This document shows positions 24,530 to 35,336 of a DNA stretch of 64,000 nt, one piece after another (position 1 is the first letter of the stretch; each line of letters opens with the position of its first letter). The stretch is from Nautilus pompilius. Lineage: Eukaryota > Mollusca > Cephalopoda > Nautilida > Nautilidae. The translations under genes were made by a program, and so were the position numbers. The notes beneath the pieces were generated by a model that saw only the letters and a list, made by a program, of their open reading frames with translations, was not told the DNA's origin and did not search any database. The stretch lies in assembly GCA_018389105.1 (NCBI GenBank), contig JACATO010001572.1, positions 1 through 64,000 of the forward strand. Reading direction: 5' to 3'.

Positions 24530-24991
24530 CTAGCAGAAAATTACGAACAAATGGATGAGGGCTGAGGATAAAAACAAAATAATGGCCCTGTCGGCTTTCA
24601 CTCCGATCACGAGGTGCAGAGGTTCGTTGTTTGAAAGTTTGGACTGAAGCAGCGTCTGCTGGAGACCGTCCTGGGTGCCAAGGTTTGCCCTCAGTGGTGT
24701 GTCACTGCTCTTCTGCGCTCCACATTTGTACTCCATAACCGCTAACACAATGAACAACCGACCCAGTGCAAACAAAAGTTGTCTGGAAAATACAGGACGG
24801 AACTGTCTCAGCAGGTGGCGAGCAGCCCGCGTAACCATAGATACGGCAGACACAGGGCAAACAGTCAGAACGACATGAGGCTGTAGTGGGGTAGCAAAGA
24901 GCCACCTGGGTCCATCAAGGCCATCCCACAGAGTTATTTCTCTACAATGTAAATTATAACAAGAAAATAAACAATATAATCGGTTCTCCAT
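24530..24991 (-). CDS. Possible divergent exon or ORF beside the CpG island
   Basis: A 153-codon open frame on the minus strand. A TTATAATTTACATTGTAG acceptor-like site (about 24940-24957, minus strand) precedes a stretch reading EITLWDGLDGPRWLFATPLQ, then ARHLLRQFRPVFSRQLLFAL and KLSNNEPLHLVIGVKADRAI. Base composition is less AT-rich than its surroundings and CpGs are present. The position next to the CpG island would suit a head-to-head gene. I recognise no family and the opposite strand is also partly open, so this could be transposon-derived or non-coding. Confidence 0.25.
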   Translation of the reverse strand: MENRLYCLFSCYNLHCREITLWDGLDGPRWLFATPLQPHVVLTVCPVSAVSMVTRAARHLLRQFRPVFSRQLLFALGRLFIVLAVMEYKCGAQKSSDTPLRANLGTQDGLQQTLLQSKLSNNEPLHLVIGVKADRAIILFLSSALIHLFVIFC

Positions 24992-25720
24992 ACACTCACC
25001 GCTGAGTGACGGACGAGAAAGTGCGTTATTCGCGTCGGGGGGTCAAAGGTCATCATCGCTGTGTCCGTGTGTCGTGGAAACGAGCTGCAGGCGACTCGCC
25101 AGAACGGTGTAGGCCTCAACCTTTCTCCCTTTTCCTAGACTTTCCTTCTTCACCCTTCTCCCACGCCTGCTTCCACCTGTATTTCTTCCCCTCGCCGACG
25201 GACAGAAGGCGGGGCCCCCGCGTTGCCGTTTATTCACTCGGGGAGAACGTTAGCGTTCGGTGGAGAAAATACCGTTGTGACTGGCGGGCGGGTCTCTTCC
25301 ATCGACAGGTAAGGAAGCAGATCCCTCTGCCCCCTCCTCCTCCTCCTCCTCCTCCCCTACAATCTCTGGGCCAGAGTTTCCTTTAACCCTGACTTCTCCG
25401 TGTCAGGTGGCCCGGCAGAGAGAGGGAGGACACCGTCCGACTTTCCCTCCCCTGTACCATGTCGGGGTCTCCACTGCTGCCTCCAGACCCTCCTCGGTCG
25501 GGTAGAGAGAGATGCTCGCAGGGACCTGTTCTGAACTGGGGCTGTCGCAGAGGAAGCTGGGGGCTCATTGCAGACAAACGACGCCTTTCAGTTGGGTGCC
25601 GGCAGGGTTCTCTCCCTTGATTTTACGGTGGTGGACCTTCTCTTTTCTTGGCAGGTTTTCCTCACCTGGAAGAGGCAGCAAAAGATGGATAATAAGTGCC
25701 AGGCTGAATGGTCGGTGGAT
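24990..25720 (+). promoter_or_regulatory. CpG-island promoter of the receptor 5' half-gene
   Basis: A stretch with many CpGs and high GC in an otherwise CpG-depleted neighbourhood, including a CCTCCT tract at about 25326-25360. It lies 1.3-2 kb upstream of the signal-peptide exon and contains a consensus donor (GACAG|GTAAGG, 25308/25309). A non-coding first exon ending at 25308 is therefore plausible. The open frames inside it are low-complexity and not convincing as protein. Confidence 0.6.
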
Positions 25721-26542
25721 CTGTCGACATTAACACAGGAAGAGAGTTGAGTAACTTTACCCCTGACATCCCACATCCTAATGCTCAGTGTACAATTCCA
25801 GAACCTGGCGTACAAATACAGTTTCGATGCCAGTTCTATTCATCTTTTCTCTTCAACTGCATAGAATTTGTTGTATATATTCGCCAAGTTATTTGCTAAA
25901 CTACTGCATTCCTACAGCCATTTGTCCCTTTGTTAGGAAACCCTGAACTCGGATATTCGCTTCGTGTCTGTTGTAGCCAAGCGGTCTTACGAGCTGGTAC
26001 CGTTTTTCTTTACAGGCCGGATATGTTTGGAAATGCATGTGTTTTCATTGTTTGCACTATTATTTTTAGAGGTAAGTATTGGATGATGATGGATGATGAT
26101 GATGATGATGTTGTCTTGAAGAATTTCCAATGTAGTCAGTAATGTCGCTAACAGAATATTTTCCTACATTTACGCGGGTGTACCTGAGTTTTTCAATTAC
26201 AGTCTAGAAATGAGTAACAGCAATAGAGCCATCAGGGTCCTCCCATCACACTGCAGGCCCGCTGTATATGACTGAATGCACTCTCTCTCTCTCTCTCTGT
26301 CTATTGCGGAATCCCTTTATTTGACTTCTGCTTTTGTTATTCTGTTTTTGAATACTTCACTAAACTTTACTACTAACAACTGTAGGCAATTTATTCACAG
26401 CAATACTTTTCAAAGGCCAGTCAGAAATAATTATCACAAATGGAGAAGCGGATAATTCCTAAAATGGGAATTGCATTGTTGTACTTATTTTAAATGTAAT
26501 TATTACAAAGAGAAATTATACCTTTTGTACAACATTCTGCAG

Positions 26543-26573
26543 AATATTGCTGTGGTGGGCGTGGCAACTCCAG
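26543..26573 (+). other. Candidate non-coding 5'UTR exon
   Basis: A CATTCTGCAG acceptor and a CCAG|GTAAGG donor bracket 31 nt between the CpG island and the signal-peptide exon. No start codon inside. Plausible as a small 5'UTR exon; equally it could be a chance pair of sites. Confidence 0.25.
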
Positions 26574-27011
26574 GTAAGGACCTTAGAGGTAACATTTCTT
26601 CACTGCAAATCTTAAATGTTACTACTTTACAATAAATTCTTACATTTGGTTCACACTGTTCCTATATTTAATGGAATGGCTGCATTTCTATTATTACAAT
26701 TTTTAATGTTATTTGTGTATTATTTGATGCCTGGATTTTCCCATTGAAGTATAAATATGTTGCTGATAGTAACATCAGTGGATTTCCAAAATGGAGAGGT
26801 GTAACGATTAATGCTATTTGAATAAATATTTCTCATTAATTCTTTTGTTTATACAGTTCCAAATCAATGATATGAAAGGAGGTTTTCGAATTTGTTTTGA
26901 TATTATTTAACGAACAAATGTTGTACACTTATTACCTTGAAATGTAAGATATTTTGACGGTGATTATTATTTGATTATCCTTTATTTAAATCCTCTTCTG
27001 TTTTCAGACTA

Positions 27012-27078
27012 ATGATGTTGAACAAATTACTTCAGTTTGCAGTTTTGTTGCATGTACTACTACATGTAAGGAAAATTG
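27012..27078 (+). CDS. Signal-peptide exon of the multi-Ig receptor
   Basis: After a TCTTCTGTTTTCAG acceptor (exon starts 27008) two adjacent ATGs open a frame reading MMLNKLLQFAVLLHVLLHVRKI. This is a short positive N-region followed by a leucine-rich hydrophobic core, typical of a secretory signal. The exon ends in phase 1 at ATTG|GTAAGTG and joins Ig1 to give ...RKI-D-ALSMYSQPEPAVV. The first ATG at 27012 is the likely start, because the upstream bases of the exon give no other in-frame ATG. Cleavage is expected near the exon junction. Confidence 0.75.
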
Positions 27079-27170
27079 GTAAGTGTCTGTACATAGTCCT
27101 AGTAGTGATTTGTATTTGATTGTAAGATCATGATGATATTATTCTTCATAGATGATTGTTTGCTGTAGAG

Positions 27171-29310
27171 CAGTGCTTCTCAATGTTGCACATCACATTC
27201 CTCCCTTAGTGATTTCAGGCTCTTCCTATTCCTCCCCATCCTTAAATCATCATGAAAGAATAAATATTTGCATGATTATACTTTATTTTTACAATAGTAT
27301 TTGTTGAAATTCAGTTAGTTTACAATGTAAAGCAATTATTGTCTAATAATTAATTAAAGGTAATTATTGACGAAAATGAAGGAACAAATAAGAAGCAATC
27401 TTTATTACTACAAAACAAAACAATTAACGAATAATTGTATTAAAGTGATTATTTGGCCAAATATTAATGAAAAAAAAATAATCTCGATTTCAGAATTGTA
27501 ACTTGATATCAGATTTCCATTGGAATTGTATAACTTCAATGAGAAACAAAACAGGTAAATTTTGCTCAAAGATCACCACATTCACAAATTGATATATCCT
27601 CTTCTTTATTTCAAAATGTCTGTAAGAGCACTGAAGGCACATTCAACTAAGTATGTGGTCAGAAATGGCAGAAGTACTAGCTGGGCCTGCATAGCTAGTT
27701 TGTTATATTTGACACTGACTTGGGGATCCAGACACATCAGTTGGCTTTTTGAGGCATGGATCGATTTCATGCTGTCATCATTTTGTAAGTCCATCAACTT
27801 GCAGATCTGATCTGATTCCATAGCCCAACACTCGCTATCTTCACAGTTAACAAGAAATGGCTGAGTAATCCAAGAGGGAAATTTCAAATGTTGGAGATCT
27901 GTAAATCTGCAATTTAACTCAACATGCAAGTTGGAAAGACGTTCAGAGAGAATTTGGATAACATTGTCTGATGGTTCATATTTGCTGAGATGCGTGATTG
28001 TGACAGATTATTCTTCAAGACCTGGGCCTTCCAAAACTTTAGTTTGCTTATAAAACCACAGATTTTGGTTTTGCAGACCATGAGAATTTTTTGTTCACCC
28101 TGGAGTTCATTATTTATAACTTTTAATTTACCAAAAATATCTGCACGATATGAAATTAAGGCCTTGGATTCACTAGATTTCAAGAACTGAAAATCTTCAA
28201 GGTCCCCATCAAGGTCCAACATCGTACAGAGTAATGGACCTTTCCAGACAGTTGCCTTTCGAGAGTCATCGCACATGCGTTTCATGTAGTCATCGTTCAT
28301 GTCCTGACACAATGCTTTGAACAATCTCTCTGTTTAGGATGAGCTTTTATCAAATTTACCAATTTGATCACCTTTTTCATCATTTGATCTGTCTTAGGAC
28401 TGATGGTTACAGCCATCAAACTCACTCTGAATAATACATTGAATATCATTATCAGTCAGATACTTCATGATTACAGATATTTTGTGCTGTGGTGGTGATT
28501 GTAAAAGACTCGTCAAACAGCATCTCTTCCATGGATTTTGAGTTGTGCTGGAACCTGGCCTAGGCCAGTCGAATGGTTTCACCGTGTTGAACGGTTGTTT
28601 CCCTGAGTGCCAGTGAAAATTTGGTCATCTGGAGAATCGTGGTCATTTGTGTCTTGACATCGACTACAATTTCATTGATGCGGCGGCAAACAGTATCATT
28701 GCTGAGGGATAAGGTGGCAAGCTCCTGGCCAGGTCTTTTGTTGTCTTGTATTGTCCGCAGGAATATCTCAAAGGCTGATTTCAGCAGCTCTTTGCCATCG
28801 GTATGTAGTTGAGATTTCTTAGCAAGAAGAAACCTGAGTTCATAACTAGCTTGGAGCCAACATGCATTCATACTGGCTTGTGTTTTGAAAATTGCATGAA
28901 GCAACTTATGCTTGCTCTCCAACTTCTCCAGGCATTAGAAGTACTCAAGGGGTTTCTCTGCATGTTCTGGACGTACGTTTTTTGAGGTGTCCTATCAGCT
29001 TCGCTGGCCTCATGGAATCATTACAGGGGGAATTGCAGCACAACAAGCAGTAAGGTTTGGTTTTATCAGTAGCATCACGAATGAAACCAAACACTACATA
29101 GTCTGCTGAACATTGGCGGACTCTCTTGTTGGTGTTTGCAGACGCCAGCTGCTTAGAAAATGGCCTTTTGGCATTGTGGATACAAATCTGAAAAGACAGA
29201 AAACATCGAAGTCCGGGGCCTTTACCAGAAAAATTGCAGAGAATTCCACAAAGTTGTCTTTTTACATCTTGTGTGCAGTTACCCATACAAGGGAGGAACA
29301 CACTTGATAC
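27171..29310 (-). mobile_element. Decayed ZBED5/Buster-like hAT transposon in intron 1
   Basis: Minus-strand pieces in order: a BED-type finger region (DYVVFGFIRD, CLLCCNSPCNDSMRPAKLIGHLKK, 28945-29301); the ASYELRFLLAKKSQLHTDGK and SLSNDTVCRRINEIVVDVKT blocks (28560-28922); RADIFGKLKVINNELQGEQK with the F..KL.FW helix (27914-28324); and the C-terminal PFLTTYLVECAFSALTDILK (27606-27929). These are the ZBED5/SCAND3-type hAT blocks. A Buster/Charlie-like inverted repeat end, CAGTGCTTCTCAATGTTGCA, sits at 27171; the opposite end was not found. Frameshifts and a stop break the gene. It is antisense in the first coding intron of the receptor. Confidence 0.88.
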
Positions 29311-29610
29311 TTATATTAAGCATCACATTTTTGTTTTCATAAGAATAAATGTTAATTTGACTATAAATAATTCATCATACCCCTAACAGCTGTGCAGTAC
29401 AAAAATGTTTCTTCTGAGAGCCAGTTTCTACCTTGGCCTGCCATTTTACAATGTGTTAAGTAATTCTAGAGAAGAAACATAGGTGGGAGTTTTTTTCTTC
29501 TTTTTAAATATTGACATTTTGTCACATTGTGTAATATTTTAGTGATGAATGCATTTTGCTAAACTATAATAAACTTGTTCTTACTTTCTATCTTCTTTTA
29601 AAATTTTTAG

Positions 29611-29920
29611 ATGCTCTTTCAATGTATTCGCAACCTGAACCAGCAGTTGTGGGGAGCCAGATTTGGGTTACATGTTATAAATCCTTTGGTGGTGAAATAA
29701 ACTGGTGGTTGGATAATTATAAAGTTGCAGTGTCCTACCAAACCTACACTCAAATTTTTGAGAAACAACCTTATTGGGGCAGATGTAAAGTATCAGATAT
29801 GTTCAACCTTGATGTATCAGCAAGATTGATTTTAAAACCAATCAGGCGATATGATAATGGTGTAAAGATTTATTGTGTTTGGTCTTGGAACCACTAAATA
29901 TATAACAATGACAGTTTACG
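29611..29920 (+). CDS. Ig-domain exon 1 of the receptor, 3' end frameshifted
   Basis: The acceptor is AAAATTTTTAG and the donor TTACG|GTGAGT. It opens in phase 1 (D-ALSMYSQPEPAVVGSQIWV). Ig landmarks are the first cysteine in WVTCYKS, the core tryptophans in EINWWLDNY, the strand RLILKPI and the second cysteine in YDNGVKIYCVW. The frame hits a stop at SWNH* just after the second cysteine, while the adjacent frame reads TTKYITMTVY to the donor in phase 1. The exon is one base too long for phase-1 symmetry (310 nt). A single-base insertion or consensus error near 29890 would explain this. Confidence 0.8.
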
Positions 29921-30350
29921 GTGAGTTCCTTCTACATATTAACTGCGCAATTTGATTTAATTTCAAATATAAATATGTCCTAACTATTAATTTTGTGTTC
30001 TTAATCTATGTATCTTTGTGAGCAAATTAATTCGGCAAAAATTCAGATTTATCAAATACTCCAGCAAGATTTGTGTGTTAGGCGATTATATTTTATTTGT
30101 TCATTTTGGAAAAAATGATAAATTAGCTAACTTTCCATTTCTCATTAGCTATCAATTTGAATGTCTTAATGAGAGATCCAGCTGTTATTTTTATTTATCC
30201 ATTATCTTCCCAATTATTTGAAGATGTTAAGTTTCTCATTCATTAGAATAATTTAGCAAGAACAAAAACATTGTAATGTACATCGATGTTTTGCTACCTT
30301 GGCCAAATTAGCATTTTAACCTTATACCTGTCTCCTTTTATCTTTTACAG
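29921..30350. other. Intron between Ig1 and Ig2
   Basis: Short AT-rich intron, no features. Confidence 0.65.
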
Positions 30351-30672
30351 CTCCTGTCAAGGATTTATATATTGGCAACTATTATGGAGAAATTCCTTTT
30401 ATCGCAGGTTATTATAGATCTTGCCATTGTACAGCAACATATGTTAAACCTAATGCAGTCATTAAGTGGTATTGGATCAAAGATAGGGAAGTGTACCTTA
30501 CTCGAGGAGTAAATAAACAATCTCCGACAGGATATGGCTTTGTAAATGTTACAAGCACAATGAGAGTGAGACTTAATAATGTGGATCATAGGAGAGAAGT
30601 ATATTGCAGAGGCTACAATGATTATAATAATGGAAAGTAATAACTTCCACACATCTTCGACTAATGAAAAGA
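30351..30672 (+). CDS. Ig-domain exon 2 of the receptor, 3' end frameshifted
   Basis: The acceptor is TATCTTTTACAG and the donor AAAAGA|GTAAGT. Phase 1 start gives APVKDLYIGNYYGEIPF. Ig landmarks are Cys in YRSCHCTATY, Trp in AVIKWYWIKD, strands TSTMRVRLNNV and Cys in REVYCRGYND. Two stops follow at NNGK**; an adjacent frame reads KVITSTHLRLMK, which looks like the missing G-strand. At 322 nt the exon is again one base too long for phase-1 symmetry, the same defect as Ig1. Repeated single-base excess points to consensus indel error as much as to pseudogenisation. Confidence 0.78.
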
Positions 30673-33105
30673 GTAAGTATTTTATATGCACCTAAAATAA
30701 AATTTGATAGGTAAAATAGCAGAGATTCACATTTTATTGTTTGCATTCGTGCACAATATTAAATACAACAGCAGTACTCTGATTTTCACAAAGAAAACTC
30801 AACAAAAATGCTGTAATTATAAAACATGATTTTTCCAGATGACATGGATTAGTCTTATTAGAATATATAGTTGAAAGGTAAGTACATGCTTCCTTTTCAT
30901 AGAAGAAAATAGGATTCTTCCATGTTACTGGAATTCATAGTTTACAGTTTACACAACTTTTTCTTTTTGAAATATTTAATGTTTCATTTGAGATAAAATT
31001 GATTGCATATCAAATAAATCCCTGTCTAGAGATTTCCCGGCTCCACGTCTAATTTTTTTTACTTATTTTTGTTATTTTGTATATGTAATAAAGGAAGAAA
31101 CCAAACACAATTTCTATCCACTCACTTCATAACAATGAATCAACCCTTCTCTTCTAGTGTTCCAGCCATGATAAGGGCTGTGCCACCGACTTTCTAAATC
31201 ACTTCTTCATTCAAAACTCAAACAAATGAAGATGCATGTGTCCATTTTGGTTTATGTGAAATTTTCTAACAGCATCTTGAAAATGGTATAAAGAATGAAT
31301 GAATCTAAGATATTTTACAAGTTACTATAGATAGGAGTAAAAAATTTGGAACCACAATTTGGACCCTTGAAATTTCATTGGATCAGGTACTACGGGACCA
31401 AAACTCTGATAATGTGTCCGTCAATAGGAAACACAATTCAGGACCAAAAATGGTTAGAATTTTCAGCCTAACATGAGGAATAGATTTTGAACTAAAAGTT
31501 GCTAAGAGAACCAGTGAGGTATATTATGTTAATTTATTCATGTCCAGCACACACAACTTGTGCATACAGTATATGCATATATCTATGCAGCACAGCAGTT
31601 ACTTGGTAATATGACAGTGTTATTATTAAATTTACGTCTGCTAAATCTGATAATTTAATGAACTTGTTCTGCAGGTTTCATTATCAGCACAGCTGTTGAT
31701 TCCTCTCACACATTTACGTTACTTTTTTCATGGACAGACAAATTTTCGTCTGATCAGTAATTCCCGATGTTCTCAACATTCTTTGTAGGCAGTTTGTTAA
31801 ATACAATTCTGATTAGGACTAGATAAATATCCTACAAGAGATTCCTAGTTTCCTGGAATTTTTCACTAGTTCTGGTTACTCTACATACTCTGGAAACACT
31901 CTCAATTTTTCCACCATCTGTCCTATAGTTAGCTCTAATGTGAGTATCCATGCATTCTACCCAGTAGTTGCACCTCACTTATTCAAGGTTTACTCATGGA
32001 CATATTCAGTTGATCACAGCCCTTACGTTCCTTCTACATTCCTATCACTAATTTTGGGTATCTGTTCTTGCCCTTTCAGGACATTAGCCCACAGACTGCT
32101 CTAATTTTCAGTATTGTCACATTTTCACCTCTCATGCCATTGAAAATATTTAGCTGTCAGCCCATGCGGTTTGACAGGTGAAACAAACACTATAAAATTT
32201 ATTCAGTTTCTCTTTCTTTTAAAGAAAAAAAAGATGGTATTTATTATTTATGGCAGCTACTGGTAGAACCTTTAGGCTATTGAGTGAATGCTTAGCTCCT
32301 TTTCAGGCATGATGGACTTGTTTGGACACCTGGGGACCAAAATAATTCTGTTTGCTTGATTTATCTTGGATAAGCTTTTGAAGGTTTATTAAATTATCTC
32401 AGGCCAACTGGAACTTAAGAAAATCTTAAACATTTATGACCAGGAGCCAAATTGGCCTAATGATAAGAAAATGAAGCTGGCAGAATAGCCTTTGTTATGC
32501 AAGTTAGTACATCAGCCAGTGCCTTTGTCAGCTTCTCTCCCATCACAGAAACTCCCTGAGACAAAGTTATTCTCCACAAACTGATTTGCATAATTAATCA
32601 TACCAGATAAACTGATATTTCCTCCTGGTTTAAATCGTAACATTCCTACTGTAAAATGTATTTAATAATTTTCGTACAGATGGATTATGGCATGTTCTCT
32701 GCGCCTCTTGAAATTTCAACAGGAAATTAAAAGTTTGCAGAACAAATTCTCTAAACTCAAAATGTCAACCCAGATTTCAGAGACAAGGTCACTTGGCTGG
32801 TTCCACCTTTTAGTAGGGATTGCACCAAAATTTCAAGAATAAATTGTATTGAAGAAATCTCAACAGAACAACGATATTATTACCACTAGATAGTATGGCT
32901 AACTTATTGGTTATGTAATCAAAGGTGCGGCATGGAGTGATTAATGAAATGTCTTTTTTACAACTTAGTTTTCTATGAATAAGGGGACTTCGTGAACTGT
33001 GCTTCTAAAAATAGTTGTAAATAACCTTTTGAACATGATGTAATTGTGTGAAAACCTTCATTTACAAATTCTGTTTTCTGTATTTAATAAATCTTTGTTT
33101 TTCAG
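30673..33105. other. Intron between Ig2 and Ig3
   Basis: 2.4 kb of AT-rich sequence; no gene, transposon or tandem repeat recognised. Confidence 0.55.
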
Positions 33106-33453
33106 TAAAAGTGAATAAAGTTTATATTTCAAATAATGTCACTGGTAAATCAGCTTTGATTAAAGTGAGAGAGAATGTGGCAACAGATATTTACTGTTCA
33201 GCAAATAAAACTGATCCTAAAACTATCATTACTTTCTGGGAAGTAAGACAAAATGGACAACAAAAAATGCTACGCCATATATATCAAAAGATCTTAAAGC
33301 ACAGCGGACTTTACACCACTGTATCTATGACACGCATTACTCCGAATATTCGAGATAATGGAGTCAAAATATACTGCCATGGTAGAAATATTTTTGTTCC
33401 TGATTTGGATTTTCCAGGTGTCAATTCTAGAAATTTGGTGGTGGAAATTCTAT
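33106..33453 (+). CDS. Ig-domain exon 3 of the receptor, intact
   Basis: The acceptor is TTTGTTTTTCAG and the donor TCTAT|GTAAGT. At 348 nt the exon is phase 1 on both sides and open throughout. It starts VKVNKVYISNNVTGKSALIK. The first Ig cysteine is in TDIYCSANKT, the tryptophan in TFWEVRQNG and the second cysteine in RDNGVKIYCHGRN. The NGVKIYC motif is shared with Ig1, so the two domains are probably paralogous within the gene. Potential N-glycosylation sites (NNVT, NKT) suit an extracellular domain. The donor region is tandemly duplicated just downstream (33440-33584). Confidence 0.85.
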
Positions 33454-33584
33454 GTAAGTATTTTTGACTTTCTGTAAATTTTTGTAAATAATAGTTTTTT
33501 TTTATATTTGAAGGTGGAAATTCTATGTAAGTATTTTTGACTTTCTGTAAATTTTTGTAAATAATAGTTTTTTTTATATTTGAA
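33440..33584. repeat. 73-bp tandem duplication containing the Ig3 splice donor
   Basis: Two units start at 33440 and 33513 with identical GGTGGAAATTCTATGTAAGT, then the same intronic sequence up to a T-run. The second unit is one T shorter. The duplicated unit includes the last 14 bases of the Ig3 exon and its donor, so a second, complete copy of the donor lies 73 bases downstream. Confidence 0.95.
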
Positions 33585-35057
33585 AATAATTTGTACTCTA
33601 GGTTCTGAGAGTTAAATCTATTTAAGCCACAGTAGCAAAATGGGTGAAAGATTCATGTTTATACAATGGTGCAGCTATCCAGAGCCTGCTTGGATAATTT
33701 AGAATTATGCACCTTGGCACAGTATTTTCTTTATCAGCCTACCATAAACTAAGCCTTTGTTAATCTGGTTAAACTCTCTTTGTTTGATTTACTGTCCATT
33801 TCCAGTTTTGCTCTTTCTTGCTGATGTAAATTACACATTTGTTTTCTGCATTGACCATTTGTTGTCACTCCTTCATTGGTTAGTATATGTTGACCGTTTT
33901 GTTAATTTGATCAATCTTTTTACCACGGAATGTTCTTGAGGGTATATTGTTGGTTTTGCTAACTTCCAATTAAGCTGGTTATCATTCAAGATGCAAGATT
34001 TTCCTTTGCTTTTCCTCCTCCAACAACAAACTGTTGATGTCCATACATGACTCTAATATTTTTCTGGAAGCTGATCATGCCATGCCCAAAAAGTTGCTTA
34101 TTGGCTATGAAAGCAGAAATACATTGTAATTTTGCTTTGAAAATTCACTGTATTTATTTAATTACTGCGTGTAATGGCTTCAATAGGGTTAGTGAGGAAT
34201 TTGAAACTATCTGATATCTGTTTACACATGATATCACAATACACAAACCTTCATATGGTCAAAATGCCTAGCAGATGGCCACCTTACTACTATGCTGGGG
34301 GCTCACTTTCATGTATACAGTCGAGAGAATGCATGTTCACGTGCTGATGTTGAGCTATTAGTCTGTGTTGTGGTGATTGTGTCATTTCTTAGCCTGTGTG
34401 TACTGAACATAATCTAGCTTCTTGATGAACTTTGCTTCTCCAAAGGATGTCCACATCTGATAGTAAGAAGTGCACAAACTAAATAGAGAAGAGGAATGTT
34501 AAGCTGTTTTTATATGACCATAGTTCAAAATTTCAAGTCTTCAAGCAGACATCATATGGAAAACAGCTTTGGAGTTTGTTTAATGTATAGAAATAAATTA
34601 TTGAAGATGCATGGAGGGAAATGTTGCTGAGATGAAAATAACAAAAATGAGAAGGTGTTGGTAGCAGAAATTATCTATAAACAAAATGCTTACATCAATG
34701 TTGGAGGACCTACTGAGAATACCAATGAGTTTGATTATCTCAACATGTTCAAACCTTCCTCATTTTGATATTTTCACTTCTATTCCACTGCTAATATATT
34801 TTGAACAAAAGATCACTTAGGTTGTCAGTGATCCAAATGGTCTTTTAATGCAATTATTTGATATCAGTGAAATGCATTTCAGTTATGAAATAGAATTTTA
34901 TTTAGTTTACATATGTAAAATGTTTCTTTATTTAATGAAATTTTATGGTGAGGTTTATTTGATGTATACTTTGCATTGTTGGTGATTTATATTTTAAGTC
35001 AATTAACAATATTATATATACTTTAATTGTCAGTAGTTGATTTTACTTTTGTTGCAG
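33585..35057. other. Intron between Ig3 and Ig4
   Basis: AT-rich; nothing recognised beyond the duplicated donor at its start. Confidence 0.55.
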
Positions 35058-35336
35058 ATGCTCCATATGATCCCCCAGTGATTTCCGGAATAAATAGTAA
35101 CAAATTTGTTTATGAGAATGCTAAAGTTAAGGTGTATTGTTCATGGAGAGGCGGGAATCCTGACAATGCTCGTGTGACTTTGAAGTGTCCAGGAAACTCT
35201 CCTACCACAGACACGCTAACAGTCAGTAAATACATGACAGTATCAAAACTGATGCATAGAAAACATTGCATTTGCACTGGATTGCACATACTTAAAACGG
35301 TGATTGGTACATCGACACAAGTCTTCAAAGTTTCTT
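35058..35336 (+). CDS. Ig-domain exon 4 of the receptor, intact
   Basis: The acceptor is ACTTTTGTTGCAG and the donor GTTTCTT|GTAAGT. It is 279 nt, phase 1 at both ends, and open. With the last base of Ig3 it begins Y-APYDPPVISGINSNKFVYE, a typical inter-domain DPP linker. Cysteine and tryptophan lie in KVYCSWRGG, strand E-like residues in DTLTVSKYMTVSKL, and the F-strand cysteine in RKHCICTGLH. It is shorter than the other Ig exons, and has extra cysteines (TLKCPGN, CIC). The next exon in line is the truncated Ig5 copy 7.3 kb downstream, or the intact Ig5 at 5175 if the locus is read as a repeat. Confidence 0.83.

Noticed and set aside
24675-24878. Plus-strand frame opposite the 24.5-25.0 kb minus frame
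   Set aside because: Shorter and without splice context; judged a shadow of the minus-strand frame.
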